From Bacillus sonorensis NBRC 101234 = KCTC 13918 (lineage in GTDB: Bacteria > Bacillota > Bacilli > Bacillales > Bacillaceae), in NCBI RefSeq assembly GCF_001592005.1, contig NZ_BCVZ01000017.1, positions 30,085 through 94,084 of the forward strand: a stretch of DNA of 64,000 nt. The letters run 5' to 3'. Below are positions 41,843-55,171 of this stretch, piece by piece. The notes below the pieces were generated by a model. It worked only from the letters and a program-made list of their open reading frames with translations, searched no databases and was not told the origin of the DNA. Position 1 is the first letter of the stretch. The number at the start of each line of letters is the position of its first letter. Both the position numbers and the translations under genes were made by a program.

Positions 41843-41919
41843 ATGAAATCCTTTTGTAATAAATTGCCGAATGAAAACGAATCATGTAGTATATAGCATG
41901 GGAGGAGAGGAGGACATAA

Positions 41920-43020
41920 ATGTTTGAAGATCAGACTAAGAAACCGTTTATCAAAAAACTCCTTAATCATAAAATCAAATTTTGGGCGGCTGTTGCGGCA
42001 GCGCTGATCATTTTGATTGCAGGCGGTGCATCGCTTTATGTAAAATCCGCACTTGAGCCGGTCAATAAAAACAGCGAAAAAGCGGTCAACGTGTATATCC
42101 CGAAAGGTTCGACGATTTCAACGATCGCTGCCAAACTGAAAAAACAAGATTTAATTAAAAATGAAAAAGTGTTTATCGCCTATGTAAAATTCAAGCATGC
42201 CGAAGGCTTTCAAGCGGGAAACTTTCAGCTCAGCCAGTCGATGGGGCCGGCTGAATTGATCGAGAAGCTGACAAGCACTTCACATGTACCGGCCTTTAAA
42301 ATCATCATTCCAGAGGGCCGTCAGCTTAGTGAAATCGCCGACATTATCGCAGGCCAAACCAATTATTCGAATAAGGACATCATGAAAAAGCTTGATGACA
42401 AAGGGTTTATCAACCAACTGAAAAAGAAATATCCGAAGCTGATCACGGATGATGTGCTAAACAAAAACATCAAGCATCCGCTGGAGGGGTATCTCTATCC
42501 TGCGACATACCCTTTTTATGATCCGCAGACAAAACTGGAAACCATCATCGAAGCGATGATCAAACAGACCGATAAGGTGGCCGGAAAATATCAGTCACAG
42601 ATGAAGGGCAAAAACATGTCTGTTCACAAAACGCTCACATTGGCATCATTAATTGAAGAAGAAGCGACTGAAAAAGCGGATCGTCACAAAATTTCCAGTG
42701 TGTTCCATAACCGTTTAGGCAAAAAAATGCCGCTGCAGACGGATCCGACCGTGCTCTACGCGCTCGGAAAACATAAAAACCGCGTCGTATATAAAGACCT
42801 TGAGGCGAAATCTCCCTACAATACGTACACAAATACGGGACTTCCGCCAGGGCCGATTGCAAATGCAGGGGAAACATCGTGGGAAGCGGCATTAAATCCG
42901 GATAAAACGGAATATGTTTATTTCCTTGCCAAGAAAAACGGAGAAGTCGTTTTTACAAAAACGCTGAAAGAGCATAATAAAGCAAAATCGAAATATATTA
43001 CAAACGGCCAGAGCGAGTAA
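41920..43020 (+). CDS. mltG: Endolytic murein transglycosylase MltG
   Basis: 366 residues. One N-terminal membrane helix (about 22-43), then a LysM-like region (VNVYIPKGSTISTIAAKLKK) and the YceG catalytic domain with the catalytic glutamate Glu189 in LEGYLYPATY and the conserved LASLIEEEA. It cleaves nascent glycan strands outside the membrane and is thought to set strand length. GGAGAGGAGGAC gives a strong start. Confidence 0.93.
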   Translation: MFEDQTKKPFIKKLLNHKIKFWAAVAAALIILIAGGASLYVKSALEPVNKNSEKAVNVYIPKGSTISTIAAKLKKQDLIKNEKVFIAYVKFKHAEGFQAGNFQLSQSMGPAELIEKLTSTSHVPAFKIIIPEGRQLSEIADIIAGQTNYSNKDIMKKLDDKGFINQLKKKYPKLITDDVLNKNIKHPLEGYLYPATYPFYDPQTKLETIIEAMIKQTDKVAGKYQSQMKGKNMSVHKTLTLASLIEEEATEKADRHKISSVFHNRLGKKMPLQTDPTVLYALGKHKNRVVYKDLEAKSPYNTYTNTGLPPGPIANAGETSWEAALNPDKTEYVYFLAKKNGEVVFTKTLKEHNKAKSKYITNGQSE

Positions 43021-43037
43021 AGCCTGGACGGCCAGTC

Positions 43038-43066
43038 AAGGAGAGTAAAAAATTACTCTCCTTTTA
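43038..43066 (+). terminator. mltG terminator
   Basis: GGAGAGTAA and TTACTCTCC arms, short A-rich loop, TTTTAT tail. Confidence 0.82.
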
Positions 43067-43131
43067 TTCGCAAAAGCAAAGGTTTTATGGTAAAATATAT
43101 CGGGTTGTTTATTAGAGAAAACACATTCACT

Positions 43132-44783
<1,652 letters not shown>

Positions 44784-44797
44784 AAAGGAGGGTAACC

Positions 44798-46066
44798 ATG
44801 ACTGCAGTTCAAGATAAAATTTCCAAAATCATCAATGGAAAACGCGTCATCACGAAAAAACCTGAACTTCTCGCGCCGGCGGGCAATTTGGAAAAGCTGA
44901 AAATCGCCGTCCACTACGGAGCAGACGCTGTGTTTATCGGCGGTCGCGAATATGGACTCCGCTCCAACGCAGATAACTTTTCAATTGAAGAAATGGCTGA
45001 AGGCGTCGAATTTGCAAATCGGTATGGAGCGAAAATTTATGTTACAACAAATATTTTTGCTCACGAAGAAAATATCGACGGCCTTGATGACTATTTACGA
45101 GATTTGCAAGGGGCGGGCGTATCCGGCATTATCGTGGCCGATCCGCTGATCATTGAAACATGCCGGAGGGTCGCTCCGAAGCTTGAGGTGCACCTCAGCA
45201 CCCAACAGTCCCTGTCAAACTGGAAAGCCGTCCAATTCTGGAAGGAAGAAGGGTTGGAACGAGTCGTGCTTGCACGTGAAACAAGCGCGCTTGAAATCAG
45301 GGAAATGAAAGATAAAGTAGATATCGAAATCGAAACCTTCATCCACGGTGCGATGTGTATCGCATACTCCGGACGATGCGTCCTGAGCAATCACATGACG
45401 GCGAGGGATTCAAACCGCGGAGGCTGCTGCCAGTCATGCCGCTGGGATTATGACTTGTATCAGACGGACGGAGCGAACGCGCTGCCGCTTTATGGAGAAG
45501 ACGATGCGCCGTTTGCCATGAGCCCAAAGGATTTGAAGCTGATCGAATCGATTCCGCAAATGATTGAAATGGGAATCGACAGCTTAAAAATCGAAGGGCG
45601 GATGAAATCGATCCACTATATTGCAACAGTCGTCAGCGTGTACCGAAAAGTGATCGATGCCTATTGCGCAGATCCCGACGGTTTTACCATCAAGGAAGAA
45701 TGGCTGAAAGAGCTTGACAAATGCGCAAACAGAGACACGGCCCCTGCTTTCTTTGAAGGAACGCCGGGATATGAAGAGCAAATGTTCGGCGTGCACGGCA
45801 AAAAGACAACATACGATTTTGTCGGACTCGTGCTGGATTATGATGAAGAAACAAAAATGGTTACGCTCCAGCAGCGAAACTTTTTTAAAACCGGAGATGA
45901 AGTCGAATTTTTCGGCCCGGAAATTGAAAATTTCACAACTAAGATTGAAACGATTTGGGACGAAAAAGGCAATGTGTTAGATGCAGCCCGCCATCCCCTG
46001 CAAATCGTCAAATTTAAAGTGGACAAGAAGATCTATCCAAGCAACATGATGAGAAAGGGGCAGTAA
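44798..46066 (+). CDS. yrrO: U32-family tRNA hydroxylation protein YrrO (TrhP2)
   Basis: 422 residues, the longer U32 paralogue. It has the N-terminal [39 protein letters not shown], and the cysteine-rich [20 protein letters not shown] followed by CQSCRW, whose cysteines may hold an iron-sulfur cluster. The C-terminal 90 residues form an extra beta domain absent in YrrN. AAGGAGGG precedes the ATG. Expected to act with YrrN. Confidence 0.93.
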   Translation: MTAVQDKISKIINGKRVITKKPELLAPAGNLEKLKIAVHYGADAVFIGGREYGLRSNADNFSIEEMAEGVEFANRYGAKIYVTTNIFAHEENIDGLDDYLRDLQGAGVSGIIVADPLIIETCRRVAPKLEVHLSTQQSLSNWKAVQFWKEEGLERVVLARETSALEIREMKDKVDIEIETFIHGAMCIAYSGRCVLSNHMTARDSNRGGCCQSCRWDYDLYQTDGANALPLYGEDDAPFAMSPKDLKLIESIPQMIEMGIDSLKIEGRMKSIHYIATVVSVYRKVIDAYCADPDGFTIKEEWLKELDKCANRDTAPAFFEGTPGYEEQMFGVHGKKTTYDFVGLVLDYDEETKMVTLQQRNFFKTGDEVEFFGPEIENFTTKIETIWDEKGNVLDAARHPLQIVKFKVDKKIYPSNMMRKGQ

Positions 46067-46070
46067 TGGC

Positions 46071-46706
46071 ATGGGAAAGAAACCGGTAGTCATTGGAATA
46101 GCGGGAGGCTCTGGATCTGGAAAGACAAGCGTGACCAGATCGATTTATGAACAGTTCAAAGGCCACTCCATTTTAATGCTTGAGCAGGATTTGTATTATA
46201 AAGACCAGAGCCATCTGCCTTTTGAAGAAAGGCTGAATACGAACTATGACCACCCGCTTGCATTTGATAATGACTATTTGATCGAGCATTTAAACGAATT
46301 GCTCGAATACCGGCCGATTAAAAAGCCGATCTATGATTACAAGCTGCATACGCGTTCAGAAGAAGTCGTGCATGTTGAGCCAAAAGATGTTATTATTTTG
46401 GAAGGAATCCTCGTTCTTGAGGATGAAAGGCTCCGTGATTTGATGGACATCAAGCTGTACGTCGATACAGATGCCGATCTTCGTATTATCAGAAGAATGC
46501 TTCGCGACATTAAAGAAAGAGGACGTTCGATTGATTCTGTCATCGAACAGTACATTTCCGTCGTCAGACCGATGCACAATCAATTTGTCGAGCCGACAAA
46601 ACGCTATGCTGATATCATAATTCCGGAAGGCGGACAAAATCGCGTCGCCATTGATTTGATGGTTACAAAAATACAAACAATTCTTGAACAAAACGCGATT
46701 TTATAA
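46071..46706 (+). CDS. udk: Uridine kinase
   Basis: 211 residues. Phosphorylates uridine and cytidine in pyrimidine salvage. P-loop [17 protein letters not shown] is at about residues 9-25, with the nucleoside-binding DLYYKDQ and the lid region [13 protein letters not shown]. Five bases after yrrO, so part of the trmR operon. Followed by a terminator. Confidence 0.96.
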   Translation: MGKKPVVIGIAGGSGSGKTSVTRSIYEQFKGHSILMLEQDLYYKDQSHLPFEERLNTNYDHPLAFDNDYLIEHLNELLEYRPIKKPIYDYKLHTRSEEVVHVEPKDVIILEGILVLEDERLRDLMDIKLYVDTDADLRIIRRMLRDIKERGRSIDSVIEQYISVVRPMHNQFVEPTKRYADIIIPEGGQNRVAIDLMVTKIQTILEQNAIL

Positions 46707-46755
46707 TAACATAGCATAGACAAAGACAACTCTGACCATATTATGTATAGAAATT

Positions 46756-46784
46756 GAAGGGATCTCGCTTGAGCCCTTCTTTAA
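46756..46784 (+). terminator. udk terminator
   Basis: GAAGGG and CCCTTC arms with an inner CTC/GAG pair and a T-rich tail. The rest of the 238-base gap to greA holds no clear feature besides the greA start site. Confidence 0.7.
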
Positions 46785-46944
46785 CTGTATAAGCACGATT
46801 TACCGGAGCCTTCCATCCGGTTTACAACATACTTTACAAATATGGGAGAGAAGAAGGGGACATGGGTTGTCCTCATTCTTGTATATTCAAGTCTATACTC
46901 TCACATACAAGTGATGAGGGACCAACTAGAAGGAGTGAAGGAAC

Positions 46945-47421
46945 ATGGCACAAGAGAAAGTTTTTCCTATGACAGAAAAAGGGAAACAAAAACTGGAAGA
47001 AGAACTTGAGTATTTGAAAACGGTTAAACGCAAAGAGGTTGTTGAGCGCATCAAAGTCGCAAGAAGCTTCGGCGATCTCTCTGAAAACTCTGAGTATGAT
47101 TCAGCAAAAGAAGAGCAGGCCTTTGTAGAAGGGCGCATCACAGCGCTTGACAATATGATTCGCAACGCAAAGATCATCGAGGATGACGGGGAAAATTCAA
47201 ACATCGTCACTCTTGGAAAAACAGTTACATTTAAAGAGCTTCCCGACGGAGAGGAAGAATCCTACACAATCGTGGGAAGTGCGGAGGCCGATCCGTTTGA
47301 AGGGAAAATCTCCAATGATTCTCCAATCGCCAAAAGCCTGATCGGCAAACAGGTGGGAGATGAAGTCACCGTGCAGACACCGGGCGGAGAAATGCTTGTA
47401 AAAATTGTGAAAATTTCATAA
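46945..47421 (+). CDS. greA: Transcription elongation factor GreA
   Basis: 158 residues. Rescues backtracked RNA polymerase by stimulating transcript cleavage. N-terminal coiled coil (about 5-75) with the acidic tip in [19 protein letters not shown], then the FKBP-like C-terminal domain with [30 protein letters not shown] site. Confidence 0.96.
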   Translation: MAQEKVFPMTEKGKQKLEEELEYLKTVKRKEVVERIKVARSFGDLSENSEYDSAKEEQAFVEGRITALDNMIRNAKIIEDDGENSNIVTLGKTVTFKELPDGEEESYTIVGSAEADPFEGKISNDSPIAKSLIGKQVGDEVTVQTPGGEMLVKIVKIS

Positions 47422-47438
47422 AGTTTGTTTAGCAGACG

Positions 47439-47475
47439 AACACCTCGTCCACAATGTGGATGAGGTGTTTTTTAT
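47439..47475 (+). terminator. greA terminator whose 3' arm carries the pbpI ribosome binding site
   Basis: AACACCTC-G-TCCAC pairs with GTGGA-T-GAGGTGTT, about 14 base pairs, followed by TTTTATC. The GAGGTG at 47462-47467 is the only site near the pbpI ATG at 47477, so readthrough transcripts would have it paired. Confidence 0.82.
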
Positions 47476-47476
47476 C

Positions 47477-49231
47477 ATGAAATTACGCAAGCGCATGAAA
47501 TGGATATCAATTTTGATGTCGGCTGCACTTTTGTTTCTGCTCATCAGGTTGGCGGAAATTCAATTGTTTTTCACCGAATCCTTTTCCAAATGGAATGTGA
47601 ACTTAATTCAGGAAAGCGTGAAACAGCGCACGGAGGAGGTTCAGATTTCTGACGGGAGAGGATCTTTTTTGGATCGCAGCGCAAAACCGCTGTCAGTCAG
47701 CCAAAAGCCGGCCATCGTGCTGTTTCCGTTTTTGAAAAAACAATCATGGCCGATTGAGGAAGCAGCCGCCATTTTACATATGTCAAAAGAAGAGCTTAAT
47801 CATAGCCTTGATAAGGCAAAAAAACCCGTGATTCTCACGAAAAATGACAAAGGTCTATTTTCCAAAACGGCGCTCGAAAAAATCAATAAACTGAAATATC
47901 CGGGAATATACGGCGTATACATAGAAGAAACAGAAAAAAACAGACTAGCTTCACATACGATAGGCATGACAAATCAGGATCCGGAGCTGCTTCGGAAAAA
48001 ATACCCGCATAAAGACGGCCTGTCCATCAGCACGAAAATCGGCACCTTCGGCCTTGAACGGACATTTGATGAATTCCTGCTGCCCGAACAAGATACAAAA
48101 CTTTTATATCATGTTGACGGATTGGGAAACCCTTTGTTCGGAATGGACGTCAAGTATACGGCAGATGCGAATCCGTTCTATCCGCTGCAAGTCAAAACAA
48201 CGATCGATAAGACGATCCAGCAATCGCTTGAAGAAATCCTGGACGATCATCATCTGAAAAAGGGCGGCGCAGTTCTCCTTGATATCGAAAACAGCAGCGT
48301 TTTGGCAATTGCCAGCAAGCCTGATTTAAATATGGCCTCACAAAAAACGAGGCAGAATTATATGCTGACCCCGATGTATCCCGGCTCTGTTTTTAAAACC
48401 GTGATCGCGGCTGCGGCGATAGAAAACGGCCTTGATCACCCGTCCAAAACGTTCAACTGCAACTTGAACCTTTACGGTGAGCCGGGGGATGACAAAGGGA
48501 GGCTGAATATGGAAGACGGCTTTGCCGAAAGCTGCAATTACACATTCACGAGCCTGGCGGATCAGCTGATCAAGAAGAACGGCTCAATCATCGAGGATAC
48601 AGCGGAAAAGCTCGGACTAACAGGACGGGTCGGCTGGGAAGGACGACTTTACCACCAGCGGGATTTCAAGCAGTTTTACCATGAAGTATCCGGGGCAATC
48701 TGGGGGGATGAACAAGATAAAAAAGTCAAAAAAGCGGTTGCGCAAACGGCCATCGGCCAAAAAAACGTCAGGCTCACCCCTTTGGAAATCGCGAATATGA
48801 TGGCGACCATTGCCAGGGGCGGCGAGAAAAAACAGGTCAAAATCGCAGACGAGATCGAATACAAAAACGGTACATTGATGGCTTCGTTTAAAGATCAGGA
48901 GCTGCCGGGGAAAACGATTGATCATTACACCGCACAGAAACTGCAAAAACTGCTCAGAAAAGTCGTGACATCTGAAAAAGGGACAGGCAGACGCTTCAGC
49001 GACCTTCCATATGATGTAGCCGGAAAATCGGGGACGGCGCAGACAGACAGGACGACAAAGGATCACAAAACTCTCTATCATAAATGGTTTGCCGGTTATT
49101 TTCCGGCGGACAAGCCAAAATACGCGCTCGCCGTCGTCCACATGGACACGCCGGAAGGCAAGGCTGCGACAAATGCTGCATTTTATGATATTGTTAAAAA
49201 AGTATATGAAATTGAAAAGAACCAGACATAG
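47477..49231 (+). CDS. pbpI: Penicillin-binding protein PBP4b (PbpI), class B
   Basis: 584 residues, as B. subtilis PbpI (YrrR). One N-terminal membrane anchor (about 9-29), a dimerisation domain, and a transpeptidase domain with the three active-site motifs: SVFK at 304-307, SCN at 352-354 and KSGT at 517-520. Sporulation-expressed class B transpeptidase in B. subtilis. The ATG at 47477 lies nine bases after GAGGTG inside the greA terminator; an upstream in-frame ATG (47456) lies in the terminator loop. Confidence 0.93.
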   Translation: MKLRKRMKWISILMSAALLFLLIRLAEIQLFFTESFSKWNVNLIQESVKQRTEEVQISDGRGSFLDRSAKPLSVSQKPAIVLFPFLKKQSWPIEEAAAILHMSKEELNHSLDKAKKPVILTKNDKGLFSKTALEKINKLKYPGIYGVYIEETEKNRLASHTIGMTNQDPELLRKKYPHKDGLSISTKIGTFGLERTFDEFLLPEQDTKLLYHVDGLGNPLFGMDVKYTADANPFYPLQVKTTIDKTIQQSLEEILDDHHLKKGGAVLLDIENSSVLAIASKPDLNMASQKTRQNYMLTPMYPGSVFKTVIAAAAIENGLDHPSKTFNCNLNLYGEPGDDKGRLNMEDGFAESCNYTFTSLADQLIKKNGSIIEDTAEKLGLTGRVGWEGRLYHQRDFKQFYHEVSGAIWGDEQDKKVKKAVAQTAIGQKNVRLTPLEIANMMATIARGGEKKQVKIADEIEYKNGTLMASFKDQELPGKTIDHYTAQKLQKLLRKVVTSEKGTGRRFSDLPYDVAGKSGTAQTDRTTKDHKTLYHKWFAGYFPADKPKYALAVVHMDTPEGKAATNAAFYDIVKKVYEIEKNQT

Positions 49232-49294
49232 AAGAATGCCTCACGTGATGATAAAATAGGAAGCGAGGCAAGAGGGAAAAAGGAGTGCAAAGAA

Positions 49295-49969
49295 TTGAGC
49301 GAAACAAGGGAATCTCGATTTGAAAACCGTGATAAGCGCAGGAAAGCAAATCTTGTGCTTAACATTTTAATAGGCATTGTATTGGTTTTAATCGTTGTTG
49401 TTGCCAGCAGTCTGATGATGAACAGCCCGAAAGAACAAGCGCAGCAGGATGTCTCAAAAAACGATTCCGAACAAACGACGGAAGCCCCTGCTTCGAATGA
49501 CAAAAAACAGACATCAGACGAGGACATCAAGGACAAGGATAAAGGAAAAACAGAGTCAGATGACAAAGAAAGCAGCGATTCAGACAAAGAAAAAGCTTCA
49601 GACGAGGATCAGTCAAAATCAGATGATCCGTTCGAAGGGGCAAAAATTACTGAAGGCGGCTCCAGCGCCAACGTTGAAAAAACGATCATCAATCCGGACT
49701 GGAAGCCTGTCGGCACCAAACAAACCGGAGAGCATACGGCAACATATGATTCTTCATCCCAGGACTGGGGGGAAATGCTTGAAGCGATCTCTTACGCAAC
49801 AGGCGTTTCCAAAGACAACATGACGGTGATCTGGCTCGGAAACAACGGCAGTCCTCAAGATGCAAAAGGAACGATTCGAACGAAGGACAGCGGTGTGAAA
49901 TATCAAGTGGCCATCACATGGGTTGATGGAAAAGGATGGAAACCGACAAAGGTTGAAAAGCTAAAATAA
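49295..49969 (+). CDS. yrrS: DUF1510 membrane-anchored protein YrrS
   Basis: 224 residues: a basic N-terminus, one membrane helix (about 22-42), a long low-complexity region rich in D, E, K and S (about 45-118), then the folded DUF1510 domain with WKPVGTKQTGEHTATY and MTVIWLGNNGSPQDAKGTI. The extracytoplasmic linker would place the domain away from the membrane. TTG start after AAAGGAGTG. Downstream of pbpI, so likely a partner in wall or spore synthesis. Confidence 0.88.
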   Translation: MSETRESRFENRDKRRKANLVLNILIGIVLVLIVVVASSLMMNSPKEQAQQDVSKNDSEQTTEAPASNDKKQTSDEDIKDKDKGKTESDDKESSDSDKEKASDEDQSKSDDPFEGAKITEGGSSANVEKTIINPDWKPVGTKQTGEHTATYDSSSQDWGEMLEAISYATGVSKDNMTVIWLGNNGSPQDAKGTIRTKDSGVKYQVAITWVDGKGWKPTKVEKLK

Positions 49970-49972
49970 ACG

Positions 49973-50008
49973 AAAAAGCGGCGGTGATTGAAACCGGCCG
50001 CTTTTTTT
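49973..50008. terminator. Bidirectional terminator between yrrS and yrzA
   Basis: AAAAAGCGGC and GCCGCTTTTTTT arms around a 14-base loop, serving the convergent genes. Confidence 0.85.
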
Positions 50009-50204
50009 ATGCTTTAAAAAGGACGACAGCGCTGTACATGATCCGTCCATCGATAACCGCCGTCTGATGGGAAACGGAGTGAACCCTGAGAAGAAGAGCC
50101 TGATTGTTTTCGATCTGCTGATTGACTTTCTTTTCAAGCTCCTCTATCGTCTGGGCTTCAAAAAATTCGATTTTATCGTTGATGAGGTCAAGCTCAAATT
50201 TCAT
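50007..50204 (-). CDS. yrzA: DUF2536 small protein YrzA
   Basis: 65 residues, starting MKFELDLINDKIEFFEAQTI. Soluble alpha/beta protein of the DUF2536 family, function unknown. The ATG with complement at 50202-50204 is eight bases after GGAGGA; a start five codons earlier overlaps that site. Its position opposite yrrS matches B. subtilis yrzA. Confidence 0.85.
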   Translation of the reverse strand: MKFELDLINDKIEFFEAQTIEELEKKVNQQIENNQALLLRVHSVSHQTAVIDGRIMYSAVVLFKA

Positions 50205-50340
50205 AAACCAATCCTCCATTCGTTCAAGTCAATCCTAATTAAAACAGAGAAGCAGCCGTGTGACAAGGGAAATATCACCAGGGCTTTTTTGTATCAAAAA
50301 TCAAGAACTTATGTTAGGATAAGAACTAATTAAGTTTTTA

Positions 50341-50375
50341 ATCATACTATACTTATAGGAATTGTAAAAATAAAT
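50341..50375 (+). promoter_or_regulatory. Promoter region of the yrrT operon with a possible CymR site
   Basis: TATACT at 50348-50353 is a fair -10; no strong -35 is seen. ATAGGAATT at 50355-50363 lies directly downstream, in an AT-rich stretch, and resembles the GGAATT element of CymR operators as I remember them. CymR control of this operon is established in B. subtilis; the exact site here is inference. Confidence 0.42.
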
Positions 50376-50390
50376 GGAGAGTGACGATAA

Positions 50391-51032
50391 ATGGGAAGAG
50401 AGTTCATTTCTTTATTTGAGAACTGGGCAAATTCTTATGATGATACAGTAGTCGGGCATGACCTTCAATATAAAGACGTATTCCGGAACTATGACGCCAT
50501 TTTGGATGATGTTGTGAAGCGTTCCGGGAACAAGGTGATCGAATTCGGCGTCGGCACAGGCAATCTGACCGCAAAACTCATCGCCGCCGGAAAACAAGTA
50601 TACGGCATTGAACCTTCACAAGCGATGAGAGATATCGCCGCAAACAAGCTGACGGAAGACGCGGAAATTGCTGACGGGGATTTTCTCGATTTCCCATCTC
50701 CGCCATTTTCTCCTGATACGATTGTCAGCTCATACGCCTTTCATCACTTGACAAATGAGGAAAAGCGCGAAGCCATCAGGCGATATGGAAATATGCTTGC
50801 AGAGCATGGTAAAATAGTGTTTGCTGATACCGTGTTCAAGGACCGCGATTCCCATATGTCCGCCATTAAGAATGCAAAAAACAGAAGTTTTAGCCAATTG
50901 GCGGAGGACCTTGAAACGGAACATTATCCGACGATTTCCGAGATGGAAACCATCTTCGCCTCAGAACAATTCAGGGTTGCCTTTCAAAAGCATAATGATT
51001 TTGTCTGGGTAATGGAAGCGGCAAAATTGTAA
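50391..51032 (+). CDS. yrrT: SAM-dependent methyltransferase YrrT
   Basis: 213 residues, class I methyltransferase with SAM motif [15 protein letters not shown] near residue 45 and the acidic residue in [10 protein letters not shown]. First gene of the methionine-to-cysteine operon; it probably produces or channels S-adenosylhomocysteine, but its methyl acceptor is unknown. Site GGAGAGTGACG before the ATG. Confidence 0.92.
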   Translation: MGREFISLFENWANSYDDTVVGHDLQYKDVFRNYDAILDDVVKRSGNKVIEFGVGTGNLTAKLIAAGKQVYGIEPSQAMRDIAANKLTEDAEIADGDFLDFPSPPFSPDTIVSSYAFHHLTNEEKREAIRRYGNMLAEHGKIVFADTVFKDRDSHMSAIKNAKNRSFSQLAEDLETEHYPTISEMETIFASEQFRVAFQKHNDFVWVMEAAKL

Positions 51033-51052
51033 ATTTGAAGGGAAGTTATGAT

Positions 51053-51748
51053 ATGAAGATAGCAGTTATCGGAGCAATGGAAGAAGAAGTCACGATCCTG
51101 CGCAGCAAATTGGAGCAGACAAACCGGGAAGTGATCGCAAACTGTGAATTTACTAGCGGAACCTATGAAGGAAAAGAGGTTGTGCTTTTAAAATCAGGCA
51201 TCGGCAAAGTCAATGCCGCCATGAGCACGACGATCCTGCTCGACCGCTTTAAGCCCGATGTTGTCATTAACACCGGTTCAGCCGGAGGCTTCCATCACTC
51301 GCTTAATGTGGGGGACATCGTCATTTCCACTGAAGTCCGCCACCATGATGTCGACGTGACGGCCTTCGAGTATGAGTATGGACAGGTTCCAAATCTGCCA
51401 GCCGCTTTTCGCGCTGATGACAAATTGGTAAAGACGGCGGAAGCGGAAGCGTCTGATCTCGGGACTTTTCAAGTTGTCAAAGGAACAATAGCGACCGGGG
51501 ATTCCTTTATGAGCGATCCTGAACGTGTGGCCTTCATTCGCGGCAAGTTTAAAGACCTCTGCGCCGTTGAAATGGAAGCGGCTGCCGTCGCCCAGGTCTG
51601 CCATCAGTTTGATATTCCTTTCGTTGTCATCAGAGCGCTTTCTGATATTGCCGGAAAAGAATCAGAGATATCATTTGACAAATTTTTGGAGCAGGCTGCG
51701 AAACATTCGACAGAGCTTGTGCTCCGCATGATCAAACAAATCAAATAA
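51053..51748 (+). CDS. mtnN: 5'-methylthioadenosine/S-adenosylhomocysteine nucleosidase
   Basis: 231 residues. Cleaves adenine from MTA and SAH, the latter giving S-ribosylhomocysteine for recycling to homocysteine. Catalytic Glu12 is in IGAMEEEV, the nucleoside-binding glutamates are in [11 protein letters not shown], and the catalytic aspartate is in [11 protein letters not shown] at 51053 follows AAGGGAAG. It links yrrT (SAH producer) with mccA/mccB (homocysteine users). Confidence 0.96.
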   Translation: MKIAVIGAMEEEVTILRSKLEQTNREVIANCEFTSGTYEGKEVVLLKSGIGKVNAAMSTTILLDRFKPDVVINTGSAGGFHHSLNVGDIVISTEVRHHDVDVTAFEYEYGQVPNLPAAFRADDKLVKTAEAEASDLGTFQVVKGTIATGDSFMSDPERVAFIRGKFKDLCAVEMEAAAVAQVCHQFDIPFVVIRALSDIAGKESEISFDKFLEQAAKHSTELVLRMIKQIK

Positions 51749-51800
51749 AACAGGGGGGCGCGCCCTCTCTGTTTTGCACCTCTTAAAGGAGGAAGGAAAC

Positions 51801-53868
<2,068 letters not shown>

Positions 53869-53953
53869 ATTGGCTGAATTTACATGTCTGGTCAACTGTC
53901 AAACTATGTTATTCTAATTCATATCCATTATGAATCTGGCAGGTGATCATGAC

Positions 53954-54187
53954 ATGCGCAAGAAAAAGGTTAAATCTTTGATGGAAGACTATAAACAATT
54001 CGCTTTTACACTTCTCAGTGTCAGCGCATTTTTATATATTGGCACCGTCATCCCTAACGAAGGGCTTGGGATGGATCAAAAAACGATGATGATGCTCGCG
54101 ACATGCGGGTTTTTAGCGGCAGCCTTCTTTTGTGTGAAGCGCTCGCTCAAATATAAAAAACAATTGGATGAAATGGAAGAATCATAA
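53954..54187 (+). CDS. yrhC: Small membrane protein YrhC
   Basis: 77 residues with two membrane helices (about 18-36 and 46-62) and charged ends. Last gene of the yrrT operon in B. subtilis; function unknown. ATG at 53954 has CAGGTGATC upstream. Followed by a terminator. Confidence 0.82.
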   Translation: MRKKKVKSLMEDYKQFAFTLLSVSAFLYIGTVIPNEGLGMDQKTMMMLATCGFLAAAFFCVKRSLKYKKQLDEMEES

Positions 54188-54223
54188 ACAGAGGACCGGG
54201 ATCAGCGGTTCTCTGTTTTTTTT
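54187..54223 (+). terminator. Terminator of the yrrT-yrhC operon
   Basis: ACAGAG-ACCG and CGGT-CTCTGT arms followed by eight T. Confidence 0.85.
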
Positions 54224-54261
54224 ATGAGACGAAAAAAAGTGTCCATTTTTTGAAAAAGCGG

Positions 54262-54290
54262 TTTACAATCAGGAATTTGATGGATATACT
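54262..54290 (+). promoter_or_regulatory. Sigma-A-type promoter of the short-gene cluster
   Basis: TTTACA at 54262-54267 and TATACT at 54285-54290, spacer 17. It lies 37 bases before the first short reading frame. Confidence 0.7.
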
Positions 54291-54326
54291 TACAAAGTAA
54301 ACAAAAAGCAAAGGAGGTTGATGAAC

Positions 54327-54434
54327 ATGAAAAATGCAATCGCTACATACACTAGACTCTGTGAATATCATGATTCATTCAACCTGTGGGAGACATTGTG
54401 CCCTTCCTTAACCGATGCTTTGACAGCACTCTGA
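54327..54434 (+). CDS. 35-residue peptide, possible leader peptide of yrzI
   Basis: ATG at 54327 nine bases after AAAGGAGG, a near-perfect ribosome binding site. The peptide starts MKNAIATYTRLCEYHDSFNL and ends in LTDALTAL; it has two cysteines, no signal peptide and no membrane helix. Family unknown. CATACACTA inside it (54350-54358) resembles a sigma-K -10. The terminator-like hairpin that follows makes a leader-peptide role possible. Confidence 0.45.
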   Translation: MKNAIATYTRLCEYHDSFNLWETLCPSLTDALTAL

Positions 54435-54516
54435 AAACGTTGGGAAGTGAAAACAATACGCTGCTCCTCCCGCAAGATAAAGACACACACGTTTTTATCT
54501 GGCGGTTTTTGTTTGC

Positions 54517-54554
54517 GCCCGCAGGTTTGTCAAATAATCTGCGGGCTATTTTTG
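54517..54554 (+). promoter_or_regulatory. Terminator-type hairpin between the leader peptide and yrzI
   Basis: GCCCGCAG (54517-54524) and CTGCGGGC (54539-54546) pair without mismatch and are followed by TATTTTTG. It lies 39 bases before the yrzI start, so it could act as an attenuator or as the end of a short transcript. Confidence 0.6.
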
Positions 54555-54584
54555 TAAAAGCGAACTTGAAAGGAGGTGAGCGGT

Positions 54585-54734
54585 ATGACAATTAATTTAT
54601 TCTTCTTAACATTGACCATTCAAAAACGATTTAAAAGTCCGGAAGAATACGAACGAGAATACGAGATCGAACAGCTGTACAATGAAATGAGGGATCGCCA
54701 GCTACAATATCTTTATATGAACAGCCAGCGTTAA
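54585..54734 (+). CDS. yrzI: YrzI family small protein
   Basis: 49 residues starting MTINLFFLTLTIQKRFKSPE, the signature of the YrzI family. A short hydrophobic N-terminus is followed by a charged helix with EEYEREYEIEQLYNEM. Function unknown. The strong AAAGGAGGTGA site is seven bases upstream. Small and often present in tandem in bacilli; here the neighbours are other very short frames. Confidence 0.82.
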   Translation: MTINLFFLTLTIQKRFKSPEEYEREYEIEQLYNEMRDRQLQYLYMNSQR

Positions 54735-54770
54735 CCCCGGCCAAATTACACATTAAAGGAGGAGATGATC

Positions 54771-54830
54771 ATGATGATGTACAGAAAGGAATTATTGGCG
54801 CATTACACACTGGAGAAGGACCAGGTTTAG
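54771..54830 (+). CDS. 19-residue peptide with strong ribosome binding site
   Basis: ATG at 54771 (three ATGs in a row) follows AAAGGAGGAGATGATC. The peptide MMMYRKELLAHYTLEKDQV ends at TAG 54828-54830. It matches nothing I know. The start signal is as strong as those of its neighbours, but the length makes it doubtful. Confidence 0.3.
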   Translation: MMMYRKELLAHYTLEKDQV

Positions 54831-54907
54831 CCGGTCTTAACAGGTCCCAATCGGCGATTGTCTGCATACGATAAATCAAATGCAATCAAGAAGTGCAGGT
54901 GATGAAT

Positions 54908-55057
54908 ATGCAGAAAGATGGCAGAATGCCTTTTATCGGCCACGGGTATACTTCAATGCCCCATTCCTTTAAGCATGGCTACGGCAATCCGTACCGCCGC
55001 CAAAGAATGGTTCAGGCGCGCCAAATCGGCTATTGGCCGCCATACTGGTATTATTAG
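54908..55057 (+). CDS. 49-residue aromatic-rich peptide, possibly spore-associated
   Basis: ATG at 54908 after CAGGTGATG. The product is rich in Gly, Tyr, Arg and Gln and ends GYWPPYWYY, a composition typical of small spore coat or crust proteins. CATACGATA at 54865-54873 fits the sigma-K/E -10 pattern CATANNNTA, though no clear -35 is seen. Followed by a perfect terminator. Spore function is inference. Confidence 0.55.
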   Translation: MQKDGRMPFIGHGYTSMPHSFKHGYGNPYRRQRMVQARQIGYWPPYWYY

Positions 55058-55060
55058 AGA

Positions 55061-55092
55061 GAAGCAGAAAACAATTGTTTTCTGCTTCTTTT
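55061..55092. terminator. Terminator after the short-gene cluster
   Basis: A 12-base perfect inverted repeat (GAAGCAGAAAAC and its complement) around AATT, then TTTT. Confidence 0.85.
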
Positions 55093-55133
55093 CATAGGAT
55101 GGTTCTTCTAAAAACGGGATGTTAGAGGCTAGA

Positions 55134-55160
55134 TAAAAAGAGGAGGGCTGAACACTCCTC
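55134..55160 (-). terminator. Terminator of the YjcZ-family gene
   Basis: On the minus strand GAGGAG and CTCCTC arms are followed by TTTTTAT. Confidence 0.6.
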
Positions 55161-55171
55161 CTCCTGCTGTG

